A stretch of 64,000 nucleotides of DNA, from assembly GCF_000617845.2 (NCBI RefSeq), contig NZ_DF820425.1, forward strand, positions 689,690 through 753,689. The letters are read 5' to 3'. The translations under genes were made by a program, and so were the position numbers. The notes below the pieces were generated by a model that saw only the letters and a program-made list of their open reading frames with translations, did no database searches and was not told the origin of the DNA. This document shows, piece after piece, positions 35,389 to 43,748 of this stretch (within the stretch, counting starts at the first letter, position 1; the number at the start of each line of letters is the position of its first letter). This DNA is from Bradyrhizobium sp. DOA9 (GTDB lineage: Bacteria; Pseudomonadota; Alphaproteobacteria; Rhizobiales; Xanthobacteraceae).

Positions 35389-36051
35389 TCACGTCAGCAC
35401 CTTCACCCCGCCGAGACTCGTCACCCGCCCCTGCTTCAGCATCACGATCTGCGTCGCGAGCTGGCGCAGCTCGGCGACGTCGTGGCTGACATAGACCATC
35501 GGCACGTTGGCCTCGTCGCGCAGCCGCACCAGGTAGGGCAGGATCTCGAGCTTGCGGCCCTCGTCGAGCGCGCCGAGCGGCTCGTCGAGCAGCAGCAGGC
35601 GCGGCTTCGACAGCAGCGCGCGGCCGAGCGCGACGCGCTGGCGCTCGCCGCCGGACAGTTTCCCGGGGCGGCGATCAACCAGCGCGCCGATGTCGAGCAA
35701 ATCGATGATGCGCTTGTGCTGCGCCGGATCGGGCGCAAGTCCGTTCATCCGCCGCCCGTAATCGAGGTTCTGCGCCACGCTGAGATGCGGAAAGAGCCGC
35801 GCATCCTGGAACACGTAGCCGATGCGGCGGCGGTAAGTGGGCACGTGAATGCCGGCCGCGGTGTCGTCGACGGTCTCGCCGTCGATCGCGATGGTGCCGC
35901 GATCGGGCCGCAGCAGGCCGGCGATCATGTTGACCAGCGAGCTCTTGCCGGCGCCCGAGGCGCCGAACAGGCCGATGACGCGCCCCTCGCTGCTGAAGGA
36001 TGCGGACAGCGAGAATTCGCCGAGCTGTTTTTCGACGTCGACGCGCAGCAT
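35389..36051 (-). CDS. modC: Molybdate ABC transporter ATP-binding protein, short form
   Basis: A 220-aa ATPase: Walker A FGASGAGKSS, Q loop FQDARLFPHLSV, signature LSGGERQRVALGRAL, Walker B LLLLDEPLGALD, switch His VSHDVAE. It follows modB with 2 nt between. The protein ends soon after the switch region, so the C-terminal TOBE/Mop molybdate-binding domain found in the longer E. coli ModC (about 350 residues) is absent. Assignment to molybdate rests on the linked modA and modB. Confidence 0.9.
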   Translation of the reverse strand: MLRVDVEKQLGEFSLSASFSSEGRVIGLFGASGAGKSSLVNMIAGLLRPDRGTIAIDGETVDDTAAGIHVPTYRRRIGYVFQDARLFPHLSVAQNLDYGRRMNGLAPDPAQHKRIIDLLDIGALVDRRPGKLSGGERQRVALGRALLSKPRLLLLDEPLGALDEGRKLEILPYLVRLRDEANVPMVYVSHDVAELRQLATQIVMLKQGRVTSLGGVKVLT

Positions 36052-36053
36052 GG

Positions 36054-36749
36054 TCAATTCCCGTGCAGCCGCTGCGTGGCGCGGCGGGCGAACCATTCGG
36101 CCGCGATCAGCGCGCCGATCGCGAGCGCGATCGAGACGATCACGAGCCGGCCTGCCGCGGCGTCGCCGTCCGGGGTCTGGATCAGCGAATAGATCGCGGA
36201 CGAAATCGTCTGGGTCTCTCCTGGAATGTTGGAGACGAAGGTGATGGTGGCGCCGAACTCGCCGATCGCCTTGGCAAAGCCGAGCACCATGCCGGCGAGC
36301 ACGCCGGGCAGCGCCAGCGGCAGCGTCACCGTGAAGAACACCTTCCACGGCGCTGCGCCGAGCGTCTCGGCGGCCTGCTCGAGCCGGCGGTCGATCGCCT
36401 CGATCGACAGCCGTATCGGCCGGACCAGCAGCGGAAACGACATCACACCGCAGGCCAGCGCCGCGCCGGTCCAGCGAAAGGAAAAGACAATGCCGAGATG
36501 GTCGGCGAGGAAGCCGCCGACGAGGCCGCGGCGGCCGAACGTGAGCAGCAGCAGATAGCCCGTGACGACGGGCGGCAGAACCAGCGGCAGGTGAACGAGG
36601 GCGTCGAGCAGGGACTTGCCCCAGAAGTCACGCCGCGCCAGCAGCCACGCCAGCGCGATGCCGAATGGCGTCGCCACCAGCGTTGCGATGATGGCGACCC
36701 TGAGCGAGAGCAGGATCGCCGTCCATTCGGCAGGAGAGATGTCGGACAT
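36054..36749 (-). CDS. modB: Molybdate ABC transporter permease
   Basis: A 231-aa permease with about five helices, beginning MSDISPAEWTAILLSLRVA. The family landmarks HLPLVLPPVVTGYLLL, the EAA loop AETLGAAPWKVFFTVTLPLA, and FAKAIGEFGATITFVSNIPG are all present. It lies between modA (13 nt) and modC (2 nt) in one operon. It supplies Mo for nitrate reductase, nitrogenase and other molybdoenzymes. Confidence 0.95.
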   Translation of the reverse strand: MSDISPAEWTAILLSLRVAIIATLVATPFGIALAWLLARRDFWGKSLLDALVHLPLVLPPVVTGYLLLLTFGRRGLVGGFLADHLGIVFSFRWTGAALACGVMSFPLLVRPIRLSIEAIDRRLEQAAETLGAAPWKVFFTVTLPLALPGVLAGMVLGFAKAIGEFGATITFVSNIPGETQTISSAIYSLIQTPDGDAAAGRLVIVSIALAIGALIAAEWFARRATQRLHGN

Positions 36750-36762
36750 CAGCTCGAGGCTA

Positions 36763-37548
36763 TCAGGTCGTGGGACTGATCAGGAACTTGAAGCCGTATT
36801 TTTCCAGAATGGTCTTGGCCGCCGTCGAGCGCAGGAAGGCGAGATAGTCGTTCGCCTCCGGCTTGGCGGTTGTGGTCGCCGCGACCGGATAGATGATCGC
36901 AGGATGCGAATCCGCCGGGAAGGTGCCGACGATCTTCACGCCCGGCTCGACCTTGGCGTCGGTGGAATAGACGATGCCGAGCACGGCCTCGCCGCGGGCG
37001 ACCAGCGTCAGCGCCGCGCGCACGCTCTCGGCCATGGCGAATTTCGGCTCCGCGGCCTGCCAGGCGCCGAGCTTCTCGAGCGCGGCCTTGGCATATTTGC
37101 CTGCTGGCACGGACTTGACGTCGCCAGCCGCGATCCTGCCGTCGCCGGCGAGCTTGGCGAGGTCGAAGCCTTGCGCGATGTGGACGTTGTCGATCTTGGC
37201 GTCTTTCGGCGCGATCAGCACGATGCTGTTGCCGAGCAGATTGACCCGGGTCGATTCGTTGATGGTCTTCTTGGAGATCGCGTAATCCATCCAGTCGGTG
37301 TCGGCCGAGACGAACACGTCGGCCGGCGCGCCCTGCTCGATCTGCTTGGCCAGCACCGAGCTTGCGGCATAGCTGACGCTGAACTTGACGCCGGTCCTGG
37401 CGGTGTAGGCGGCATCGATCTCGTCCAGCGCGTTCTTCATCGAGGCCGCGGCGAACACCGTGATGGTCTTGTCCTCGGCCGCGGCGGGCGCGAGGGCCGT
37501 GCTTGCGAGAATGACGAAGGCGGTGAAAAGTCCTGAGAGACGAAACAT
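36763..37548 (-). CDS. modA: Molybdate-binding periplasmic protein
   Basis: A 261-aa protein. Signal peptide MFRLSGLFTAFVILAST to APAAA, mature part starting ITVFAAASMKNALDEI. The oxyanion-pocket landmarks YAASSVLAKQIEQGAPADVF, SADTDWMDY and GIVYSTDAKV match ModA. It is the first gene of modABC. I looked for a ModE-type palindrome in the 240 bp upstream and saw none; a hairpin repeat lies there (37729). Confidence 0.95.
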   Translation of the reverse strand: MFRLSGLFTAFVILASTALAPAAAEDKTITVFAAASMKNALDEIDAAYTARTGVKFSVSYAASSVLAKQIEQGAPADVFVSADTDWMDYAISKKTINESTRVNLLGNSIVLIAPKDAKIDNVHIAQGFDLAKLAGDGRIAAGDVKSVPAGKYAKAALEKLGAWQAAEPKFAMAESVRAALTLVARGEAVLGIVYSTDAKVEPGVKIVGTFPADSHPAIIYPVAATTTAKPEANDYLAFLRSTAAKTILEKYGFKFLISPTT

Positions 37549-37728
37549 TGGGATGCGCTCCGTGCGGGCTCGCGCGCACAAGGTGCACGCGCAAAATCTG
37601 GCGTTGGGTTGGTCAGATGCGACGGGCGGACGCGCTGTTCCACGGCGCCACGGTGGCTTACGGCCAGCGGGGATATCGCAGTGCAAACATAGCAGGCTGC
37701 GGTCGCAGGTCAAAGGGTGGCCGAGTTC

Positions 37729-37763
37729 GTCATCCCGGGCTCGCTTCGCGCCCCGGGACGACG
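37729..37763. repeat. Hairpin repeat between mepA and modA (possible mepA terminator)
   Basis: CGTCATCCCGGG at the left pairs with CCCGGGACGACG at the right, around TCGCTTCGCG. It lies 26 bp downstream of the mepA stop. There is no T-run on the minus strand, so it is more likely a repeat unit than a classic terminator. Confidence 0.55.
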
Positions 37764-37788
37764 GCGCTGGCTTCCGAGGCAGCGAACC

Positions 37789-38733
37789 TTACGGCTTCGC
37801 GTCGCCTGCATGCAGCACCGCCTTGCAGGCTGCCGGCATCTGCGCCAGCGTCATCGGCGGCTTCGGCTTGGGCGGCTCGGGCGGCGGCTTGGGGTGCAGC
37901 ACCGCGTCGGAGAACCAGTAGGCCAGATCGGCGGGCTTGCAGCCTTCGTCCTCGGCCTGTGACGGCTGGCCCTCGCAGTCGCCGGCCCCCGCCGGGCAGC
38001 GCATGCGAATGTGGAAGTGGTAATCGTGGCCCCACCAGGGTCGGATCTTCGACAGCCATGCGCGATCGCCCTTGGCCTCGCGGCACAGCGCCTTCTTGAT
38101 CGCGGCGTTGACGAAGATGCGCTGCACGGCGGGCTCCCGCGCCGCGTCGCGCAGCACCAGCACGTGGCCTGGTGTGAACACCTTGGGGTCGATGTCGAGC
38201 CGGTCCTGGCGTACCATCATCACCGCCGACATCTCCTCGCGCTCCTCGCGCGAGAGCCGGCGGTCCGGCATCGGCGTCAGCCAGATGTCGGCATCGAGAC
38301 CGATCTGGTGGCTGGCATGGCCCGACAGCGCCGGCCCGCCGCGCGGCTGGGCGATGTCGCCGACCAGGAGGCCGGGCCAGCCGGCGTCCCTGTGCGCTTT
38401 CGTGGCGAGCCGCTTGATCAGCGCGATCATGTCGGGATGACCGTAGCTGCGATTCCGCGACAGCCGCATCACCTGCCAATGATCGCCGTTGACAGGCATC
38501 TGCTCCGCGCCGCCGAGGCAGCCCTTGGTGTAGGAGCCGATGACATGGGCCGGCCCCTTCGACGGCAGCAGCTTTCGCGCGAACAGTTCCTTGGCGGCGA
38601 GACCGGGGTCGTTGGGATTGGCGAGCGGCGGCAGCGGCTTCGGGGTGATGCTGCCCTTGTCCTGGGCCAGCGCGGCACCGGCGCCCAGGCAGACGAACGA
38701 CAGCAGAAGGAGGGTGATGCCGCGGCGACTCAT
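37789..38733 (-). CDS. mepA: Penicillin-insensitive murein endopeptidase
   Basis: A 314-aa LAS-type zinc endopeptidase that cuts D-Ala-mDAP cross-links in peptidoglycan. Signal peptide MSRRGITLLLLSFVCLG to AALA. Metal and active-site motifs are GHASHQIGLDADIW (H-x6-D) and WWGHDYHFHIRMRC (H-x-H). Six Cys, including GCLGG and RCPAGAGDCEG, fit the disulfide-bonded family. The C-terminal tail has a proline-rich stretch (PKPPPEPPKPKPP). The start was set at the Met preceding the signal peptide, ten codons into the longest frame. Confidence 0.94.
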   Translation of the reverse strand: MSRRGITLLLLSFVCLGAGAALAQDKGSITPKPLPPLANPNDPGLAAKELFARKLLPSKGPAHVIGSYTKGCLGGAEQMPVNGDHWQVMRLSRNRSYGHPDMIALIKRLATKAHRDAGWPGLLVGDIAQPRGGPALSGHASHQIGLDADIWLTPMPDRRLSREEREEMSAVMMVRQDRLDIDPKVFTPGHVLVLRDAAREPAVQRIFVNAAIKKALCREAKGDRAWLSKIRPWWGHDYHFHIRMRCPAGAGDCEGQPSQAEDEGCKPADLAYWFSDAVLHPKPPPEPPKPKPPMTLAQMPAACKAVLHAGDAKP

Positions 38734-39143
38734 TGCAGACGCTCTTATAGCCCAAGGCCGCACCAGGGTTAAGAACGAGGCGAGCAGCGCGCCGCCGGCT
38801 CGTCATGGCTCGCCCAAATCGCCTCTCGGCCCGCCGTTTCTTAACGCTGCAATAACCGTATCCTGCATTGACCAAAATTCGTGCGCGGCGCGGGGAAATT
38901 CCGCGGCCCGCATGCTTATTGCGCACGATTTCGGAACCGATTCAGGCGCGCGCGCAATTTTGCGCCAGATCGCTCATTGATTGCAGCTCCGTACGCAGCC
39001 TGATGGCGCTCGCAGCGCCGCCCAAACGGGCAGCGAGCGCCGCCGCGCGCGGACCGCGGCCGGGCAAGATTACTTTTTTTTCAGACACTTGCCTCAAGAC
39101 TTCCCGACCAACGACTTGCGGCCGCTGGCCGCGACTGGGACGA
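38734..39143. other. 410-bp non-coding stretch, possible structured leader of the GGDEF-EAL gene
   Basis: I see no convincing gene here. It contains a hairpin (GCGCTCGC at 39006 pairing with GCGAGCGC ending 39040, with an inner GCCC/GGGC), a GC-rich self-complementary patch near 39041-39063, and a run of eight T at 39074-39081. This resembles a leader with an internal stop. The frame of the downstream protein is open through it from 38868, but the sequence is not protein-like. Confidence 0.4.
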
Positions 39144-41357
39144 GTGAAGTTGAGTTTGGGGTCTCGAAAAGCAAGAAAGCGAAAGCACAGCGTGCTTGCC
39201 GGTGCCGGCCGGAAGGCGCGCAAGCCGCGTTTCGCGCGCGCCTCGGGCGATCTTTCCGAACGCGATGAAGTCCTGCGCAGCCGCGCCGAGGCGGAAGCTG
39301 CGATCGCGGAGGCGCGCAAGTCGCATGAGCGCCTGCGCCAGGCGATCGACATCCTGCCGCAGGGCATCGTGTTTCTCGATGCCGAAGGCCGCTACGTCCT
39401 CTGGAACAAGAAATACGCCGAGATCTACAGCAAGACTGCCGATCTGTTCGAGGAAGGCGCACGCCTCGAGGACACGCTGCGCATCGGCGTCGCCCGCGGC
39501 GACTATCCCGAGGCCGTCGGCAACGAGGACGCCTGGATCGCCGAGCGCCTGCAAAAGCTCTATCAGCCCGGCGCGCGCCACGAGCAGAAGCTGTCGGACG
39601 GCCGCGTCATCCTGATCGACGAGCGCTTGACCGACGACGGCGGCGTCGTCGGCCTGCGCGTCGACATCACCGAGCTCAAGCAGCGCGAGGCCTCGTTCCG
39701 CCTGCTGTTCGACGGCAATCCCGTGCCCATGATCGTCTGCGCACTGGACGACGAATGCATCCTCGGCGTCAACGATGCCGCGGTCGCGCATTATGGCTAC
39801 AGCCGGGCCGAGTTCGAGCGATTGAAGATCCGCTCCCTGCAGGCCTTCGACAGCGAGCCGCCCTGGACCGTCGGTGCAACCGGCGAGGAGCAGGCCGGCC
39901 GCACCTGGAAGCACGTCAAGGCCGACGGTGCGCTGATCGACCTGGCGATCTATTCCCGCGAGCTGACCTATGCCGAGCGGCCCGCCGTGCTGCTCGCGCT
40001 GATGGACATCACCGAGCGCAAGCGCGCCGAGGCGCGGCTCGCCTTCATGGCCCAGCACGACACCCTGACCGGCCTGCCCAATCGCAGCCTGCTGCGGCAG
40101 CAGGTGGACGAGATGCTGCTGCACACGCGGCGCAGCGCCGAGAAGGTCGCGCTGCTGATGCTGGGGCTCGACAATTTCAAGGCGGTCAACGACACGCTGG
40201 GGCACGCGGTCGGCGACAAGCTCCTGCGCGGCGTCGCCAAGCGGCTGCGCTCCACCTTGCGGGAAGAGGACGCGCTGGCGCGGCTCAATTCCGACGAATT
40301 CGCGATCGTGCAAAGCGGGCTGGCGCGTCCCGAGGACGCCGTGATGCTGGCCAAGCGGCTCCTGGCGGCCATTGCCGATCCCTATCTGCTCGACGGCCAT
40401 TCCGTGGTGATCGGCGCCTCGATCGGCATCGCGATGACCCCTAGCGACGGCGACGATTCCGAAAAGCTGCTCAAGAGCGCCGACATGGCGCTGTCGCGCG
40501 CCAAGCTGGATGCACGCGGCAGCTTCGCCTTCTTCGAGGCTGCGCTCGATGCGAAGGCGCAGAGCCGACGCAAGATCGAGGTCGAGCTGCGCGACGCGAT
40601 CCAGAACGACGTGCTGCGCCCTTACTACCAGCCGCTGATCGACCTCCATAGCGGCCGCATCACCGGCTTCGAGGCGCTGGTGCGCTGGCCGCATGCCGAG
40701 CGCGGCATGGTGTCGCCGGCCGAGTTCATTCCGGTCGCCGAGGACACCGGCCTGATCAACCCGCTCGGCGGGCTGATGCTGCGCCGGGCCTGCCTCGATG
40801 CCGCGGCCTGGCCGGACGACGTCCGCGTCGCCGTCAACCTGTCGCCGCTCCAATTCCGCAGCGGCAATCTGCTCTCGATGGTGACGGACGCCCTGAAGCA
40901 TTCCGGCCTGCCGCCGCGCCGGCTCGAGCTCGAGATCACCGAGACGCTGCTGCTGGAGAAGAGCGCGCAGGTGCTGGCGACCCTGCATGCGCTGCGCGCG
41001 CTCGGGGTGCGCATCTCGATGGACGATTTCGGCACCGGCTATTCCAGCCTCAGCTATTTGCGCAGCTTTCCGTTCGACAAGATCAAGATCGACCAGTCCT
41101 TCGTGCGCGATCTCGGCGCCAACCGCGAGGCCCAGGCGATCATCCGCTCGATCGTCAGCCTCGGCAAGGGCTTGGGAGTCACCATCACCGCCGAGGGCGT
41201 CGAGACCGAAGCCGAGCTCAGCTGTCTGCGCACCGAAGGCTGCCATGAGGGCCAGGGCTTCCTGTTCAGCAAGGCCCGCCCGCATGCGGAGATCGTCAGC
41301 CTGCTGGCCGCCCAGCGCGGCATCGACGGCGGCGAGGACGCCGCGCTGGTGGCGTGA
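39144..41357 (+). CDS. PAS-PAS-GGDEF-EAL protein, likely c-di-GMP phosphodiesterase
   Basis: About 737 residues with no membrane segment. A basic N-terminus and short coiled part precede PAS 1 (LRQAIDILPQGIVFLDAEGRY), PAS 2 (FRLLFDGNPVPMIVCAL, ending VLLALMDITERKRAEA), GGDEF and EAL domains. The GGDEF signature is changed to NSDEF (N382), though the I-site RxxD (LREEDALARL) is kept, so cyclase activity is doubtful. EAL residues look complete: E510 in FEALVRW, NLSPLQF, EITETLL, SMDDFGTGYSS, KIDQSFV, AEGVETEAEL, GCHEGQGF. The start is uncertain: GTG 39144 chosen, ATG 38868 or 39003 possible. Confidence 0.88.
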   Translation: MKLSLGSRKARKRKHSVLAGAGRKARKPRFARASGDLSERDEVLRSRAEAEAAIAEARKSHERLRQAIDILPQGIVFLDAEGRYVLWNKKYAEIYSKTADLFEEGARLEDTLRIGVARGDYPEAVGNEDAWIAERLQKLYQPGARHEQKLSDGRVILIDERLTDDGGVVGLRVDITELKQREASFRLLFDGNPVPMIVCALDDECILGVNDAAVAHYGYSRAEFERLKIRSLQAFDSEPPWTVGATGEEQAGRTWKHVKADGALIDLAIYSRELTYAERPAVLLALMDITERKRAEARLAFMAQHDTLTGLPNRSLLRQQVDEMLLHTRRSAEKVALLMLGLDNFKAVNDTLGHAVGDKLLRGVAKRLRSTLREEDALARLNSDEFAIVQSGLARPEDAVMLAKRLLAAIADPYLLDGHSVVIGASIGIAMTPSDGDDSEKLLKSADMALSRAKLDARGSFAFFEAALDAKAQSRRKIEVELRDAIQNDVLRPYYQPLIDLHSGRITGFEALVRWPHAERGMVSPAEFIPVAEDTGLINPLGGLMLRRACLDAAAWPDDVRVAVNLSPLQFRSGNLLSMVTDALKHSGLPPRRLELEITETLLLEKSAQVLATLHALRALGVRISMDDFGTGYSSLSYLRSFPFDKIKIDQSFVRDLGANREAQAIIRSIVSLGKGLGVTITAEGVETEAELSCLRTEGCHEGQGFLFSKARPHAEIVSLLAAQRGIDGGEDAALVA

Positions 41358-41530
41358 CCGATCGCTTCCTCGATATGCAGGAACGCACCGCTCCCTCGGC
41401 CCACCTCTCTCGCCTTGCCCGGGGTCTTTGATGTGCCTCAACAAGGCTGCCAAAGTCGGGGGCAACATGATGGCGCGACCATGGTGCGGGGCCGACGGCA
41501 GGCTCGGATCGGGAGAGGCAGCGCGCAGGC

Positions 41531-42664
41531 GTGACATCGATTGCGACCACACCGCCGGCGATGACGAAGCGCGATCTTCGGATCGACCTCTTTCGCGGCC
41601 TGTCGCTCTGGTGGATCTACGTCAATCACATCCCGGAAACCTATCTCAACAGGTTCACGCCCAAGAACTTCGGCTTCAGCGATGCGGCGGAGATTCTCGT
41701 CTTCCTGTCGGGCCTGGCGTCCGGCATCGTCTATGGCGACCTGTTGCGCCGGTCCGGCTTTGCGGTCGCGGGCTTGCGCATGCTGCGCCGTTCGTTCGAG
41801 ATCTACATCGCGCAGATTCTGACGGTCGTGCTGCTGCTGGCGGAAGTGTCGTACATCGCGGCCTGGCAGCACGGCGTGTTCGACCACGCCAACCTGGCCA
41901 TCCTGCTGCAACGGCCCGCCGAAACACTGCTTCAGGTGGCATCGTTGCGGTATTCACCCGTCAATCTCGATCCTCTGCTGTTGATGGTCATCCTGCATTT
42001 CGCGCTCATCGTCGTCGTGCCGTTGACGATAGGCGCCTGGCCGCTGGCCCTGACCGGATCCGTCGCTCTCTATGTTCTCGCCCATCTGTTCGACTGGTAC
42101 ATCCCGGCCTATCCCAGGGGACAGCTCTATTTCAATCCGCTGAACTGGCAACTGCTGTTCGTGATCGGCATCTGGTGGGGCGCAAACCGCGGCGACTGGC
42201 AATTGGCCATCCTCGAGTCCCGGCCGCTTGCCGTTCTGGCGGCGGCCTATGTGCTGTTCTCCTTCGTCATCACCCTGGGCTGGCAGATCCACGCCATCGA
42301 AGACTACGTGCCGGGATGGCTGTCGCGGCTGATCTATCCGGTCGACAAGACCAATCTCGACGTCCTGCGCCTGTTGCATTTCGCCGCGCTGGCGCTGCTG
42401 TGCTGGCGCCTGCTTCCGAGCAATGCCGACATCCTGAAAGCGAGATGGTTGCTGCCGCTGATACGATGCGGCGAATATTCGCTGGCGGTCTACTGCGCCA
42501 GCGTCCTGCTGTCCTTTGCGGTTCATGCCGTCCTCAGCATGGGCTGGAGCGGCCTGGCGGCGCAGACGCTGCTCACTCTGCTAGGGCTCGTCCTGATGAG
42601 CGCCCTGGCGATATCGCTCGCCGCGATCGATCGCGGCGTCTTCCCTGGCCTCCGGCCGCTGTAA
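41531..42664 (+). CDS. opgC: OpgC-family succinyltransferase-like membrane protein
   Basis: A 377-aa protein with about ten helices. The family start is seen in RIDLFRGLSLWWIYVNHIPE and NFGFSDAAEILVFLSGLASG, then FNPLNWQLLFVIGIWWG. OpgC proteins add succinyl groups to periplasmic glucans; in Bradyrhizobium the acceptor would be cyclic beta-glucan, an inference. GTG at 41531 has a GGAGAGGCA site upstream; ATG at 41561 is the other possible start. It stands alone between the EAL protein and a convergent binding-protein gene. Confidence 0.87.
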   Translation: MTSIATTPPAMTKRDLRIDLFRGLSLWWIYVNHIPETYLNRFTPKNFGFSDAAEILVFLSGLASGIVYGDLLRRSGFAVAGLRMLRRSFEIYIAQILTVVLLLAEVSYIAAWQHGVFDHANLAILLQRPAETLLQVASLRYSPVNLDPLLLMVILHFALIVVVPLTIGAWPLALTGSVALYVLAHLFDWYIPAYPRGQLYFNPLNWQLLFVIGIWWGANRGDWQLAILESRPLAVLAAAYVLFSFVITLGWQIHAIEDYVPGWLSRLIYPVDKTNLDVLRLLHFAALALLCWRLLPSNADILKARWLLPLIRCGEYSLAVYCASVLLSFAVHAVLSMGWSGLAAQTLLTLLGLVLMSALAISLAAIDRGVFPGLRPL

Positions 42665-42695
42665 CGGGACTACGAATGCGCTCGGAACGACCCGA

Positions 42696-43676
42696 TCACT
42701 CGATCACCTCGTCGGTCAGCACGAGAATGGTGGACGGGATCGTCACGCCGAGCGCACGCGCGGTCTTGAGATTGACGGCCAGCTCGAATTTGGTCGGCAG
42801 CTGGATGGGCATGTTTGCCGGCTTTTGCCCCTTCAGGATCAGGTCGACATAGCCCGCAGCACGGCGAAACAGGTCGCCGATGTCGGCGCCATAGCTGATC
42901 AGCGCCCCGGCATGCGCGAATTCCCTCTGCTGACCGATGACGGCAATCTTCATGTCGATGCCGATCCGGCAGATTGCGTCCTGCATCGCGGCCGTCATGT
43001 AGTCGCGAATGACGATCACGGCGTTGCCGCCGGCGGCCGCAAGCACGTTGAATTGCTCGGCAACCGCGGCCGGCGATGCGCTCGTCAGTCCGAGGCGCAC
43101 CGGCTCCAGCCCGGCGCGTCGCGCTTCCTCGATGGTCTGCGCGCCCCAGGCGCTGAAGGTCGGGTCCGTCGCATTGTTCAACACGCCGATCCGCTTCAGC
43201 GAAGGCAGGATCTCCCGGATCATCTCGATGCGCTTGGCCGACATCTCCTCGCCGAACGCCGCGAAGCCGGTGAGACTGCCGCCCGGCCGGGCAAGACTCT
43301 GAAACAATTCAGGGTCGCTTTGCACCGCAGGCAGCGCCACGGCGACGACCGGAATGTTGGTTTTCCTGACGATCGCGCGTGCTGCGGCGGGGCCAGGCGA
43401 CAGCAGGACGTCCACTTGTCTGGCCACGAGGTCGTCGATCAATGCAAGGCCCCGCGACACATCGCCGGAGGTCGAGTGGGCCTCGATGGCGATGGTGCGG
43501 CCCTCCACGTAACCCAGCTCGGCCAGCGCCTTCCGGAACGGAACGAGCACCGCATTGTCGATCTCCGGCGTGGCAAATCCGACGAATCCCACGACCGGAA
43601 CGCGCCTTTGCGCCGATGCCTCGCGCGCCGATATCGCCGTACTCGCCAGAAAGCCGAGAAACGTCCGTCGCCTCAT
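42696..43676 (-). CDS. Orphan ABC-type substrate-binding protein (PF04392 type), Tat signal
   Basis: A 326-aa periplasmic protein beginning MRRRTFLGFLAST, a twin-arginine-type signal. The fold is recognised from VGFVGFATPEID, FRKALAELGYVEGR, LLSPGPAAARAIVRKTNIPVV, LARPGGSLTGFA and the C-terminal LPTKFELAVNLKTARALG. No permease or ATPase lies beside it. Such orphan proteins are greatly expanded in Bradyrhizobium and their ligands are unknown. A second member is at 49489. It lies 72 bp after the MFS gene and could be co-transcribed with it. Confidence 0.9.
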   Translation of the reverse strand: MRRRTFLGFLASTAISAREASAQRRVPVVGFVGFATPEIDNAVLVPFRKALAELGYVEGRTIAIEAHSTSGDVSRGLALIDDLVARQVDVLLSPGPAAARAIVRKTNIPVVAVALPAVQSDPELFQSLARPGGSLTGFAAFGEEMSAKRIEMIREILPSLKRIGVLNNATDPTFSAWGAQTIEEARRAGLEPVRLGLTSASPAAVAEQFNVLAAAGGNAVIVIRDYMTAAMQDAICRIGIDMKIAVIGQQREFAHAGALISYGADIGDLFRRAAGYVDLILKGQKPANMPIQLPTKFELAVNLKTARALGVTIPSTILVLTDEVIE

Positions 43677-43748
43677 TTGGCCTCTCTCGATGCAGGAACG
43701 GCCCGATCACAAGGCGTTCGGCTGGAACGTTAGATCCGGCAATCGCCG

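Noticed and set aside
39081..41552. 823-codon open frame on the minus strand opposite the PAS-GGDEF-EAL gene
   Set aside because: Low-complexity translation with no motif, exactly antisense to a gene with intact domain motifs.
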